Source: Mesostigma viride (lineage: Eukaryota > Streptophyta > Mesostigmatophyceae > Mesostigmatales > Mesostigmataceae). Taken from it: 64,000 bases of DNA. Location of the stretch: assembly GCA_009746045.1 (NCBI GenBank), contig RPFO01000692.1, positions 601,140 through 665,139 on the forward strand, written 5' to 3'. The translations under genes and the position numbers were made by a program. Positions 11,097 to 36,145 of this stretch are shown piece by piece. The number at the start of each line of letters is the position of its first letter. The first letter of the stretch is position 1. A model generated the notes under the pieces. The model was given only the letters and a program-made list of their open reading frames with translations. It searched no databases and had not been told where the DNA came from.

Positions 11097-13283
11097 CTGA
11101 GCTATCTGCTCATTTTATAGTTATGTTGCGGCGGGCTCAAAGGGGGCCGATCTGCCGCCTGTAGCGTAGCTCTACCGTACGTCACCTACACCATGTAAGG
11201 TGCTTGTTGTTACTTAGGACTAGAGAGAGAAAGGGACCGGCGGTGCGCCGGTACTAGTGCCTACTGGCAACCGTGCCCGCCCTTGATTGAGGGGGGCGCG
11301 GCGCCTTGAGACATGTGCTTTGTTTTCCATTTTCACACCGTACTTAGAGTGGTGTGGTGAACGTAGGGAGGCCTTTTTGCAGCTTTGTCGACGACCCATT
11401 CTGGGGCGTGTGTGCACTGCTATGGCGGTGCCGAATGTAAATCACAGCTACCGGCCTCCGAATTATTATTCGGGGGCCTGTTTTATTTAAAGTTATGACG
11501 GCTGCGCGACGGGGGTCGGCAGCACCCCAAGAATTTGCCATTCGAAGTGCGGGCGGTAGCTGCCAGTGCCAGATTGTGTATTTTTGCTCGCCCGTTGTAC
11601 TCGCCACCCCGAGCTCGCGGGAGGGGTCTGGATAGACGCGGGAGTGACTCTTGATCGGACAACTAAAGCGGGGCAATCGTGGTGCTTGGGTGGCAACAGC
11701 TACAGGCGGAGGGGGATTACGCCTCAGGCAAATTCGCTGGGTATCGGATGCGCTGGGCCTGGCTAATAAATGTCGATAGTGCATGAGGGCGCTATGCGAG
11801 CAGGAAGAAGGCGGAGCCGAGCCCCCAGGCCAGCACAGGAGCGGGGTGGCTGCAGCCCCAGCGCCAAGGGGGGCAGCACCCTAAACAGCCTAACATTTCC
11901 TCGTGCTAATTGAGTCGACAGCGGCCGGAGGCCAGGGCGGAATGGCGGGGTCGTTGACGCGTAATTTAAGCGGGGACGAGTTGTTGGGACTGACGGTGCA
12001 CAGCGGGGAAGGGGAAGGATGTTAGGGCGGGGCATGGTGCCAAGGCGAGGGGGGAATTTAAGCCGCGGCGCGGTTTCGGGGGTAATCCGTAAGGAAACCC
12101 CCATGGTTTGCGCAGCTTTCCTGAAAAAATTTTCCCCTCGCGGGGGGCGCGTGAAAACAAAGGCGGCGGGCTCCGCTTTGCCTTTGCCGTTTTCACGCGC
12201 CCCCCGCGAGGGGGGGGGGGTGCGTGTGGAACCCGGCAGTACGGTCCGGCTTTGTTTTAAGAAAATGCATTATATACCATAATAAAGCTCCACTCGGCTG
12301 CGGCTGCGCCAAGGCTCGTGACACCATGGCGATGGTGAGCCTTGGCGCTAGGAGGTCCGCAGCCATCATTATCACCACGATGGGGGGTAATGGGGCCAGT
12401 GGCAGTGGCTCTACCCTCGGGAAATTCCAGCGGCTTTGCCGGTGGGCTGGTGTCAGATGGTGGTTGGGTGAGCTGGAGACGTTCCCAGGTGGCATAAGTC
12501 CTAAAGCGGCAGCACTGGGATGCGCCCCTCTAAGAAGGGGAACGCATGTGGCTCCGCCCTGCGTCCGCCGGGAGACCGTAGCGGCCACACGGGGGCGGGA
12601 AGGGGGGCATCATCATGCCAACAAGAGCCCAGCATTCCAAGTGGTTGCGTTCCTACCACCAGGGCTGGAAACGGCCTGGGTGGCCAGAGATGGTGATGTG
12701 GGACAAGATTGGACCAAGGGGGCATGTGCTGGGCCCCAGCATGGTGAACTGGCCTAACTTGACAATGACTTGTACAATGATTTTGATGGTGTGGCTAGGC
12801 TCAACTGTTAAAGCCTGCACACACTTATTGTAATAAACTTGTTTCTCTGGTAGGAAGGCACTCCAATGGACCTTAGCTTCAGCACCTATTGAATGAATGA
12901 ATGAATATGCGGTCATGATGGGCTTTTACAAGGACTATCATTTTGACTAATTTGCCGCCGTCCTCACAGCACGTGCATTAGACGGACATATCTATCTACT
13001 TACAGCATTTCCAGGGTTATTCTTTAGAACGTGTGCAATCATGTCGTTTCCTAGCTGAAGCAGCAAAAAGACTTGTTGTATATCAGCAAACGCACTGCTA
13101 AACAGCTTTTAAAAGTTTCTGGTTGCTATGGATAAAGACCGTTTCCAATTGGCCATTGAAACTGATCCCATATGTACTGATTTGAAGGGCAGGTAATGGG
13201 ATGCCTTGCTAGACATCTCCAGAAAAGTTCTCAGTAAACTTTTAGAGGCATGAAAGGCAGTGTGTCTTATACCCTATACTAAT
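11097..13283. other. Unassigned GC-rich DNA with one strong hairpin
   Basis: I recognise no gene. Several open frames of 60 to 180 codons occur on both strands without motifs. A perfect palindrome lies at 12134-12213 (separate entry). TTGTAATAAACTTG near 12827 could be a polyadenylation region, but no coding frame leads to it. Confidence 0.35.
12134..12213. repeat. Perfect 25-bp inverted repeat (GC hairpin)
   Basis: The arm beginning CCCCTCGCGGGGGGCGCG (12134-12158) is exactly complementary to 12189-12213, with a 30-base spacer. The spacer itself starts AAAGGC and ends near GCCTTT, so the stem can be extended by a second helix. GC palindromes of this kind are common in organelle genomes of some green algae. 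An organelle origin is only a guess. Confidence 0.8.
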
Positions 13284-13553
13284 TCATTGCAGGAAAGCTG
13301 AGTGGCACGAACAAGCGAAAAGCCAGCTCGAATTCGTTTGTTCAGTATGCGATAGAAGAACGTCGGCAAGCAACGTATGTTGCTCCCAAAGGCGAACCTT
13401 CGTAAACCCAAAAGAACTCGAGGCAAAATTCCCGACGATCTCCTCCAAGAGCTTGGTAAACAGCGTTTTTGCAATTATATTGTCGTTCTGATGCGCGACA
13501 CTGCATGCATTCTGCATGGACTGAACAGAGCTTCGGCCGCTGGATGGTCGCAC
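13284..13553 (-). pseudogene. Possible degenerate reverse-transcriptase fragment
   Basis: The minus frame includes FTKLLEEIVGN, then SSFGFTKVRLWEQHTLLADVLL. This loosely resembles the fingers region of non-LTR reverse transcriptases, where a K.LE.I helix precedes an FGF.. motif. There is no catalytic motif and the match could be chance. The frame overlaps the 221-bp duplication. Confidence 0.25.
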
Positions 13554-13810
13554 TTCAAGTGTTCCGGTGGGTGGGCATACTCAGATACTAAGCAACGTAT
13601 GTTGCTCCCAAAGGCGAACCTTCGTAAACCCAAAAGAACTCGAGGCAAAATTCCCGACGATCTCCTCCAAGAGCTTGGTAAACAGCGTTTTTGCAATTAT
13701 ATTGTCGTTCTGATGCGCGACACTGCATGCATTCTGCATGGACTGAACAGAGCTTCGGCCGCTGGATGGTCGCACTTCAAGTGTTCCGGTGGGTGGGCAT
13801 ACTCAGATAC
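13368..13810. repeat. Exact 221-bp tandem duplication
   Basis: Bases 13368-13588 are repeated without any visible change at 13590-13810, a 222-base period. The period is a multiple of three, so a frame starting at 13377 reads through both copies as two 74-residue repeats. The identity indicates a very recent event or an assembly artefact. Confidence 0.9.
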
Positions 13811-13859
13811 AGTAGCAAGACAGCTGTCCAAACATGACGAAGATTGGTTCGCTTGTTAG

Positions 13860-14750
13860 ATGCACAGTCATATCCTCGTGATCGTAGCTATTCGGGAAAT
13901 TTTTTCGGCAGACGGCATGGTTGATGGTCGCATGGACGCAGCTATCTCGATGCATCTCCTGTTTTTGTCAGCATATATCCTGCGTCAGTTGGAACACGCC
14001 ATTCCACGCACTGCTTCATGCTTGTCTACTAACTGATTAAACATGGCACCGCGCGTTATTCGAAGTCTTGATTCCACCCTGATTTTTCTTCTGTAGCTCT
14101 ACTATGGTACAGTATCCCTAGCCAGCAGCCCAGTACCAATTACCATAGTACTTATCTCTAATAATCGTCTGGCCCTACATTCTACAGGAACTAATTAATA
14201 ACAGTAGCCAGTAGGCACTAGGCACATACAGCAATTATGGTATAGCGAGAATGAAGACAAAAAAAAATATAGGCCACGGCCGCATGGACAATTACTTGTA
14301 AGACGGCATGGACAATTACTGAAGGTCCCACTAATTACGTCTTGTACTGTAGCGAATGCACGCGGGTAACCGGTAAAACCATCCGCATGGGAAATATTTT
14401 TTCCGGGTAAATCAAGGGTAAATGGGCATTTTTTTTTAACCAATGGGATATTCGTGAGGTCAAGGGGTACCACGTTTCGACCAGTTGGTTACTCAATGTG
14501 TGTAATGTGGTGGTGGGTGATATGTTTACAGTAGAAGGGAGCAGTATGTGACCAGGGAAGCCAGGTGACACGCGCATGGGAAATATTCTTAAAATTGGAG
14601 CATATCCCTGCCATACTGTATCAAGTAACGTGCGTGTTTGCAACTTGCCCGTTGAAACTCTACGGCGGAGCCAATTTTCGGAAGACCCTCACCCTTATGC
14701 TTGCAAATTCGGGACAAATTCGGTGGATGGATGGATGGATGGATTGTCGG
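13860..14750. other. Unassigned DNA
   Basis: No gene recognised. A short (GGAT)n run lies at 14722-14744. The sequence GGCGGAGCCAATTTTCGGAA near 14667 recurs in inverted orientation at about 16538-16560. Confidence 0.3.
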
Positions 14751-15404
14751 TAGGGCTAGCACATCCGGGTCTTTTCTCGACCCGGACACGAACACGAACA
14801 CCTGGGGAGAGTACCCGAACCCGAACCCGAACATGTTCGGTACATTCCCAGGTGACCCGAACACGAACACGAACATGTACTGTTTAGGATTAAGTGACCC
14901 GAACCCGAACCCGAACATACCCGAACATTTTACCGAACACGAACAATTCATTAAATAAATTAAAATAAGTGAGAAACTATACATAGTTTGTTGTCACTTT
15001 TCATAATACGCAATAAATTAATAATGATTACGTAATCATTACCTAAACTAGTCCGGTCGTGCTTAGACAATTCTACTACCGTACAACAGCTTTGCTCTTG
15101 CCAGCGTGTCGGCGGACTAATCTAGGCCGCTTTTTCATCAGAGAAGCGTTGCCTAGTCGGATCACTGGATGGTACTACAGGGATTCCGCCAGAAAATGTT
15201 CGGTACCGGGTCAGAGGCGAACATGTTCGCCCGGTTCCCAGGGTGACCCGAATACGGACACGAACATGTTCTGTAAGTTTCCAGGTGACCCGAACCCGAG
15301 CAGCACATGTTCGGCCGAACATTTTTGCCGACCCGAACACCGCACATGTTCGGTATTCGCCCGAACATGTCCGTGTTCGGTATGCGGCGGATGTGCCTGC
15401 CCTA
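14751..15404. mobile_element. Candidate hAT-like element with CCGAAC arrays
   Basis: The left end TAGGGCTAGCACATCCG and the complement of the right end TAGGGCAGGCACATCCG match at 15 of 17 positions. The interior consists of (CCGAAC)n and (ACGAAC)n runs in one orientation and palindromic GAACATGTTC words. CCAGGTGACCCGAA recurs several times. The flanks ATTGTCGG and ATTGAAAC agree only in four bases, so an 8-bp target duplication is not demonstrated. No coding capacity. Confidence 0.45.
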
Positions 15405-17139
15405 ATTGAAACAGTTGGCGGCGGACCGGTCTACCAAGAGTAGACCCGGTCACGTAGATCAACCCCGAATCAAACTTTAAGTAGCGCAATCGACAGATCT
15501 CGATCACCGAGGGGAATCTGAAACCGATCTGACCTTGAGGATCTGGAAAGTACTTTCATGGAAAAACACGTGGCAAAAATCCACGCTCTTCCCCCCCCTG
15601 ATCTGATGTGTGGGAACCCCCCATGGTGTGCGGTACCCACTAATTCTAGATGCTCAGCTAATTATTGCCATAACTGTGAGTGGGACAACATTATTCATGC
15701 CATGATGACAATCATAACATGATTGTCTCACTAAATAATTACCTCAATATTGCTTAATAAATGCACTTTCACATACATAGGACATAATAAAGTTGTATTA
15801 CTTGAATACAATCATGCCGTTAAAATGATCCAACCTGTTTTGTGAATCAGCTTGACAACTATGAATGAGACAACTAGCACAATTCAGTTGGGACACGCGA
15901 ATAATTAATTAATTAACTAGCACAAGCTTGATAATTATGCATACGGTATGATGACTTAATTAATTAAATAATTAAGGTAAGGATGGAACAGCAAAATATA
16001 TCAATCCATGCTTACTTTGTAATTAATTAATGAATATTATTATGAGATGAATATTACTGTATGGCTACGATAAAATAAATCATCTCCGAACTACCCGTAG
16101 CAACGGCACCAATTGGCGCAACACCAACAACGCTGAACTGTTGATCTAGGCTGAGGAGGGTCAGCCATCCGGACTGGTCGAAATTCAATGTTGAGCACAG
16201 CTGGCGTGTGGGCAACCACCAGTCCACCACAGTGCGGCTCGGACTTCATGGTAATTTCATTCTGCCCGCGCTTCGGCCTCTGAAAGGCGGGAAAAACGTG
16301 TTTTTGCTGGGGCGGATGCGTGCTACTGTACGGTGACCGTAGGCTAAACTGGGGCAGATTCCGGTACGGGTCTACGGTCTACCCTCGAAATTAAATAATT
16401 ATCCCAAAAGTGCATTTTCGGCTGTAATAGACCGGTCCGACGCCAACTGTTTCAATTGTCGGATTTTCATCCCCTATTCCTATGTTTTCTCACGTGTACG
16501 GCCTTATAAGCTTCGCCAATTCTGGCGAACCTAACGGTTCTTCCGAAAATTGGCTCCGCCAGATAAAAGCCAAAAATTCGATCTCCTTCCAACTTGCATT
16601 ACTACATTACTACCCTTTACTTATGCTTCCGGACTAATCATCGATGAGGAACCCTGTCCTGATAGATTCCGACGAGATTCGCTGCATTGCCAGAATGGGC
16701 TCAGTGGCACTTGGCGCGGCGGTTGGTTGGCATCGCTGCCGCATCGAAAGGAGAAAGAAATAACACTGGCTCAGATGAGTCAGACTGGCGCGATTTATTT
16801 ACACACATGCAAAACAGCAAGCACCAGACGCGGGCATTTCAAGTTTTCGTGAGTGCAAGACAGCAGACGAATATCAAGAAAAAGGTTCTGTTGCGTGATT
16901 TTCTGCCGTCAGATCCTGGTCTTGCCGTGGCTTTCCTGCAAGATGCTGTAGGGGCACCTTCGCGGTCAAGCCAAAATGACTCGCCGTTCCTTTATGTAGA
17001 TATTTTTTGCGCGGGAGATATTGACTCTGGAATTGCGGGGCATACAGGTTGCATGAAGGTGCTCTTTTTTGTAACCCACAAAATGAAGGCATTGCACACG
17101 ATCCCCAGTATGTCTTCTTCAGGCTCGTAAGTTCCCGGC
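15405..17139. other. Non-coding DNA upstream of the URT1-like gene
   Basis: A-T rich with several ATTA runs around 15900-16030. Bases 15404-15431 are repeated in inverted orientation at 16430-16457 with one mismatch. An open frame at 16687-17130 ends 10 bases before the proposed start of the next gene and has no domain. It may be part of a 5' leader. A consensus splice donor GTAAGT stands at 17127-17132, so an upstream exon of the next gene is possible. Confidence 0.35.
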
Positions 17140-30769
<13,630 letters not shown>

Positions 30770-31366
30770 TCGCCAGGACCCATGTCACGAGATTGGTTGG
30801 TTAGTTCAGCAATCCATGACATGGGGAGGTCTGCTGGCCTGGACGAGGTGGCATTGCATCTACTCAGTAGACCAAAATTTTCGGCGCCCGAAGAAAGCTA
30901 GGCCATCCTGCCACACAGAATCTTCTGATTTACACAGAATCTATACGGTGTAAAGTGGGCATTTTTAATGGGTGCGCATTACAGTTTGTACAGTTTTGGC
31001 AGATTGCCCTAGCATTGTAGACAACCTCATCCCTGTGATTGAATTGAATTGAATTGTAACATAACTCCGTTGGGAGTATATGTAGCACATAGCCCCTGAG
31101 AGGGGGGGCACATGGCCTATCATACATCCTAAGCTACTTCCTGCAAGGGTGGGGATGTAAAGGACCCTTGCTCTAGGTGCACCAGGGCACTTGCATCCCC
31201 ATGATCTTCAAGCTATGCCCAGCGAAGGGGGAGCCTGTCATGGGGGGGAAGATCAGCATAGCTATACCAAAAAGCTAGGGCATGGCGTCTCAGCAGAGAG
31301 TTACTCCCTGCATGGGCACTGCATAATTAAATAAAGCTAGGCATCATCTGGAGGGTGGCGCATCAT
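30770..31366. other. 3' flank of the URT1-like gene
   Basis: Contains the TGTAA at about 30949 and a short GAATT run near 31042. No other feature recognised. Confidence 0.4.
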
Positions 31367-31545
31367 AGGCACACATTAATTAATTAATTAATAGACACGT
31401 GACTGCGTCACGTGAGCATAAGTCCTCAGTGGGAGGGGAACATGGGAGGGAATGGACGCGAGCGCGAGCAAGTACAGCCCATAGAGCGTCCCAGAGGACA
31501 GAATCAAAAGCCTTGATGAAGTCGACGGTAGGCACACATTAATTA
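31367..31545 (-). mobile_element. Miniature LINE derivative: RT motif A joined to 3' end
   Basis: On the minus strand, VDFIKAFDSVLWDALWAVL (about 31462-31521) is motif A of a LINE reverse transcriptase. It is joined directly to the last 75 or so bases of the family, hairpin 31396-31414 included. TAGGCACACATTAATTAATT occurs on both sides (from 31368 and from 31529) and can be read as a target duplication. Nearly all of ORF2 is deleted. Confidence 0.65.
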
Positions 31546-31636
31546 ATTAATTAATTAATAGACACGTGACTGCGTCACGTGAGCATAAGTCCTCAGTGGG
31601 AGGGGAACATGGGATGGAATGGATGGTATAAGCTAT

Positions 31637-31985
31637 CTAGGTCCTAGTTACAGGGGTGTGGGCACCGCGGCCCGAATCGCTATGAATGCCATACTTGGTC
31701 ACACGCGGAGCCCCCACAGGCTTGGGGGTGGTCTCCTTCATCACTACTTGCCATCTATCCTTGCGCACCATCTGCCTCCATATTACAGACAAACCAGGAG
31801 GCTGCCCGGGGGTGAGCCCGTCACGTCTAGTGTAGCACATGTCCATGCCGAGTCTATCACGAAAAGTCCACGGGTGGCGGCCCTGCCGCGCGCGGCCGGG
31901 GGCACGCCAGGTGAGGACATATCGCCCAGGCTGGGCGGGCTTGGTGCCAGCTAGTCTATCTGATGTGTCTAACTGATCTGTGCGG
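31637..31985 (-). pseudogene. LINE RT C-terminal remnant
   Basis: It encodes TDQLDTSDRLAGTKPAQPGR and ends like the copy at 120-480, to which it is nearly identical. All catalytic motifs are absent. Confidence 0.7.
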
Positions 31986-32095
31986 GCACACATGTACATG
32001 ACTAAAAAGGCTAGGCCTAAGCTGGTATAGTGCCTGTAGTAGGCGGGCATGTACAAGGCCACTGTCTAACTATTCTACACTACTGCTGTATTCCC

Positions 32096-33475
32096 CTAGG
32101 CTGGGGCTGGAGTTGCCGGGGCCGCGGTGGTCGAGGGGGTCGCTTGCCAGGGCTTGTGGCCGACGTAGATGGCCGCCCCCTTCCAGTACACCGGCTGGCC
32201 CGCCTTGGTCTGCCGGAGCTGGATGTAGGTCGGCCATAGCTCCCGTCGCCGTTGTTGCTGTGCCAGGGTCAAGTCGTCGTCCACGGTGAAGGGAGTATTC
32301 GCGAGCCGCTTGCGGCGTCTGAGAAACGAAATCTTGTCCGCTGGGCTATCAAAGATGAGAAGGAGCGGAGGCGCCCCTGCCTTACCCCGCGCGCGGGGGA
32401 GGCGGTGGGCGGTCAGCTTGATCTCACCGAGAAGGCCCATGCGTGCAAGGATTTTGCTCTCAAACGCACGTGCAAGCTTCTCGGAATTCTCACCTTCTTC
32501 CATGTCCAAGTTCTTGAGTATGGCGTTGAGGCTGCGCTTGGCGAGCTCGGCCTCCTCGCGGAGGTCAAGCGTCTGCCGCTGGAGCTGGGCTGCGACGGCG
32601 GAGGTGGTGGAGGTGGTATGTTGCTTAAGCATGTCCGCCCAGGTCGTGATGGGAGGAGCATCGCCGGCCAGGCCAGCCGAGGCTGGCTTGGCGGCAATGT
32701 CCTTCACTGCCTGGGCGGTGAGGCCTGCTGTGTTCTGCAAGACCTCGATAGCGATTGCATTATCCTTGAGGCGCTGGTCGATGTCGCGGAGCTGGGCGGT
32801 GATGGAGTCGGAGGAGGGGATGGCGGCGGTGGAGGAGGCGAGGAGGGTGGAGGTGGCGGTGGAAATGGTGGAGAGGAGGGGGAGCTCGGCAGCCAACGTG
32901 CTGCCCATGGCCGCCACATCTGCAGCGATGGGGGCCACGTGCTGCTCGAGGGCCTCCTTGAGGAGTGAGCGGATGGAGGCTTCGGTTAAGGTGGTGGTGA
33001 GGGGCTTTGGGGGCCAAAGCTCCTCGATGGAGCGTCCAAGGAGGGAAAAGAGGGCGAATTGCTGAAGGTGGGGGCGGCGGGCGTTGAGGACGGCCCTGTC
33101 GAAATCGCGCCTCTGGAGGAAGGCATTGACAAGGCGACCTTGGTGGGAAAGCTGCTTGCATAGTTCTATAAGAGAGGCATGCGTCCCGAAAAACACGTAG
33201 CCCAGGATGCGATCGGGTGTGAGCTTGTCAAAAAAGCCGGGCTGGCTGGCGTCAAAGTCGTACTCGTCCAGCAGCCCGTCAGGGCGACTGCGCTTGGGTT
33301 CGGGCGACGCTGCTGGCGAAGCGGGCGCAGCAGGGGGCTGGACGATCACTAGAGCTTGGCTAGTGGCGCCGCTGCCTTCTGGGCCGGTGGGCGAAGCTGC
33401 AGCCGGAGCTGCAGGCGTATTTTCATTGCCGAGCGCAGCCGCCAGGCTGCGTTGCGTCGATGGGCGTTTGCTCAT
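32096..33475 (-). CDS. LINE ORF1 RNA-binding protein
   Basis: A 459-residue intact frame. The N-terminal 75 residues are disordered (Ala, Pro, Ser). A middle region has long Ala/Leu/Ser helices with heptad-like spacing, suitable for a coiled coil that trimerises ORF1. The C-terminal part contains PPLLLIFDSPADKISFLRRR, then NTPFTVDDDLTLAQQQRR and VYWKGAAIYVGHKPW. This is the layout of the L1 ORF1 RNA-binding and C-terminal domains, with a hydrophobic strand, an Arg helix, a DDL motif and a final W. Such proteins coat the element RNA. A diverged piece of the same protein lies at 1560-2330. The partner ORF2 is deleted in this copy. Confidence 0.75.
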   Translation of the reverse strand: MSKRPSTQRSLAAALGNENTPAAPAAASPTGPEGSGATSQALVIVQPPAAPASPAASPEPKRSRPDGLLDEYDFDASQPGFFDKLTPDRILGYVFFGTHASLIELCKQLSHQGRLVNAFLQRRDFDRAVLNARRPHLQQFALFSLLGRSIEELWPPKPLTTTLTEASIRSLLKEALEQHVAPIAADVAAMGSTLAAELPLLSTISTATSTLLASSTAAIPSSDSITAQLRDIDQRLKDNAIAIEVLQNTAGLTAQAVKDIAAKPASAGLAGDAPPITTWADMLKQHTTSTTSAVAAQLQRQTLDLREEAELAKRSLNAILKNLDMEEGENSEKLARAFESKILARMGLLGEIKLTAHRLPRARGKAGAPPLLLIFDSPADKISFLRRRKRLANTPFTVDDDLTLAQQQRRRELWPTYIQLRQTKAGQPVYWKGAAIYVGHKPWQATPSTTAAPATPAPA

Positions 33476-34279
33476 CGTATATTGCGTAATAGCTTTGGGA
33501 AATTATATCAGCATGTGCGTCGTAGAAAGACGCATCGATTGTGATATTCACGGCTAAATTTGGTGCTCAAACGTGAAAGTTATGAGCGCCGCCGTCAGCC
33601 ATGGCTATCTCGTGGCTCGTGGCTCGTGGCTCCCTGTGATACTGTGGTGTAATATGATGTTTTTGCTACGATCAATGAATTCACAAGCCTAAATCTACCC
33701 GTACTCGTTCGGGCTCTTGCTGCTTGGTTGTCAGGATGGGCGCTCATGCCATATTGCAAGTCAGACAACATCCTAAGCGATCCATGGTCCGGATTCGCCA
33801 CATAATTATTTCTTGTCTGCGCTGGACGTTACGTTGATACCTTGCTGTGCAAACTAATTATTCTATGTACATGTGACGGCCCAAGCCTCATTTGGACGCT
33901 GCATGCAATGGAGCATGGGCGCTTTGCACGTCTAGAAATTAAACACCAATGGTGCATGGGCCCATATTGGAAATGCATGTGTCATTGCGCCTAAGCCCCC
34001 GCTACCTAGGCACGCGCTGGACCGGGCTGATCATGCATACTTATGTGTTCCTGTAATAATTACCAGTGTGCAGGCCAGCAGCCGGCCTGCACACTAGAGC
34101 GAGGGAAGAAAACTTCTCTTAGAATATTGCCACACCCCTTGAAATATCCACAACTGTGGCACATGATGAAAACCTGATGTCATTCAGCACTATACAACAC
34201 AAATGGTAATGTGGCACTACGCTCCTTCAGCAGTGTTTTTGCTAAGGGGTGGGGGGGTTCCGGTAATTCCGGTAAGGGT

Positions 34280-34345
34280 CCCGGCCGAGGCCGCGAAGCG
34301 GCCGAGGCCGGGGGGGGGGTCCGGGGGGGCGGAGCCCCCCCGGAT
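34280..34345. repeat. Cluster of GC palindromes
   Basis: GGCCGCGAAGCGGCC is a short hairpin. Just downstream, CCGGGGGGGC pairs perfectly with GCCCCCCCGG across a three-base loop. The composition is like the hairpin at 12134-12213. Confidence 0.75.
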
Positions 34346-35959
34346 GGTGGCGATTTTTTTTTTTTTTTTAACAAAATCCCAATAGGATTTCTTATACAGT
34401 TATATAATTTATCCTAAACTCTGAAGCCTTGCCATAGGCCCCTAGTGGGCTGCTTGTGCCCTGATTCTCATACCGGGGTATACGCAGCCGGCAGCCGGCA
34501 GCCCTACTAAGACACGCGACGATGATAACTTAGCATGCATACAAGCATGTGCACATGGTAACAATAGGAGGCTACAAAACATAGTACGCATTGCCGGTAG
34601 GCAGTGTATAGCTCTCACATTGGCTCACCCATACATGGCGCGGCCTGACTAAGTTATTAAACATGATGCCGCCTGTTTGCATGCACCCTACACCCATAGG
34701 CCATTGGAAGTTGGAAAAGCTACCTCAGGAGACCCGGGTTCCTCTATAAAAACGAGGACCAGGTTCTTCGTCACCGCTAGGTAGTGCCATCTTGGCTTTC
34801 TTTGTATGTTGGTTCCCAGTTTTACCGCCGGGCCGGCGCAGCTTCCTGTCCGTCCATTTCACATGCGCTCGCTTCTAACGTCCCCTTCTAACTCGATGCC
34901 TGCCTGCGCCTGGTCTGTAACGACCGTGCCCAAAGCCCGCCGACCGCTTGCACTGCCGGCCAAGGTTAAAATGCCACCGCCTCGTGAGAAATGGTCTTTG
35001 AATTTGTAGCCCAGGGGAATCGGGGGCTCTTTCTTCTTTGTCATGATTCGCTTCTCTAGCGCACTATCGAATAATGCAGGATTAGAAAACACGCAAAGCA
35101 AAGTCAGCTGGCTCGACTGCCGTGAACTTCATCAACGTTTTGCGGCTCAGCACCTTCACATCGTGTTGCGTACCTACTGCAGGTCTGCAGTCTGCAGCGC
35201 ATTTGTTACCCGGCCCGCTCTACCAGTCTAGTCTACGCATTTGACAGACTGGACTTGCCGGCTGCCCAGTGCTGACCCATTCGTTGTACTGTAGGGTCAG
35301 AGCTGCACCGCCCCACGCCTTTTGTTACTTGGGTACGGAACATCGATTTACTCACAAGTTGAAGTTGAAACTGTAGCCCGTCCTCAACAGTTACTGTTAC
35401 TGTAGTACGTCCAACAACAGTCTACAAATCTCTGCTGCCCATTGCGTGGCAACAACACAGCAACAACATTCAATTCATTTGTGCTGGTCAAGCTCACACC
35501 GGTATTTTAAGTGGGCAACATGAACGCAGCTGATGAACGCCAGCTGATGTCGCGAGCAAGCAATGTTGATGTTTGTGCAAAATCGCCTAGCCTTGACGAG
35601 CCGTTGCCCATGATTATTTTTTAAATACTGCATCTGAGGGTCAGGCACTACTATTTTATGTTGATCAGTAAGGTATGTTCTAGCTGCGATCGGACCATCG
35701 CGAGATTTCATTCCCTTGCACCCTGGTTTTTGTCGGGCATTCAGCAGGGCTCTGCTGTGTCGGCGTTTACATTTCGTGGAGGTGTTAGCATGGCATCAAT
35801 GTGCAAACTTTTTGTAAATGCCGGGAATAGTCAACCTTTACTAATAGAAATTGATATTGTGTTATAGTCAGTATATAAGTACCGGTTCTGTCTGACGGGG
35901 AAACCGGGGAACCCCGGCCGGCATTTAAAGCTTCCAGGTCGACCAGGGCAGCCCGGACA

Positions 35960-36145
35960 AGTCACAATGGCTTATACCGGTCGAACGGGGGGGGTTTCCT
36001 GCTCTGAACACAGCATACCGGTCGAACGGGGGGGGTTTCCTGCTTGGCATATAGCATACCGGTCGGCCGGGGGGGGGTTCCTGCTTGGCATATAGCATAC
36101 CGGTCGGCCGGGGGGGGCTTACCGGTCGGCCGGGGGGGCACCGGT
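35960..36145. repeat. Tandem repeat of ACCGGTCG units
   Basis: Four to five units of about 40 bases contain ATACCGGTCGAACGGGGG or ATACCGGTCGGCCGGGGG followed by TTCCTGCTTGGCATATAG. The unit shortens toward the right end. Confidence 0.85.

Larger units (their letters stand above)
31546..33560 (-). mobile_element. LINE deletion derivative with intact ORF1
   Basis: In coding order it has ORF1 (33475-32096), about 110 non-coding bases, the RT C-terminal remnant (about 31985-31637), the 3' hairpin at 31563-31581 and an ATTA tail. Homology to the copy at 1-1140 stops at CTGATCTGTGCGGG near 31985, marking the internal deletion junction. It is the best preserved copy in the window. Confidence 0.75.

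Noticed and set aside
14820..15350. GAACATGTTC as a hormone-receptor or p53-type response element
   Set aside because: Such factors are absent from green algae, and the words are part of a repetitive block.
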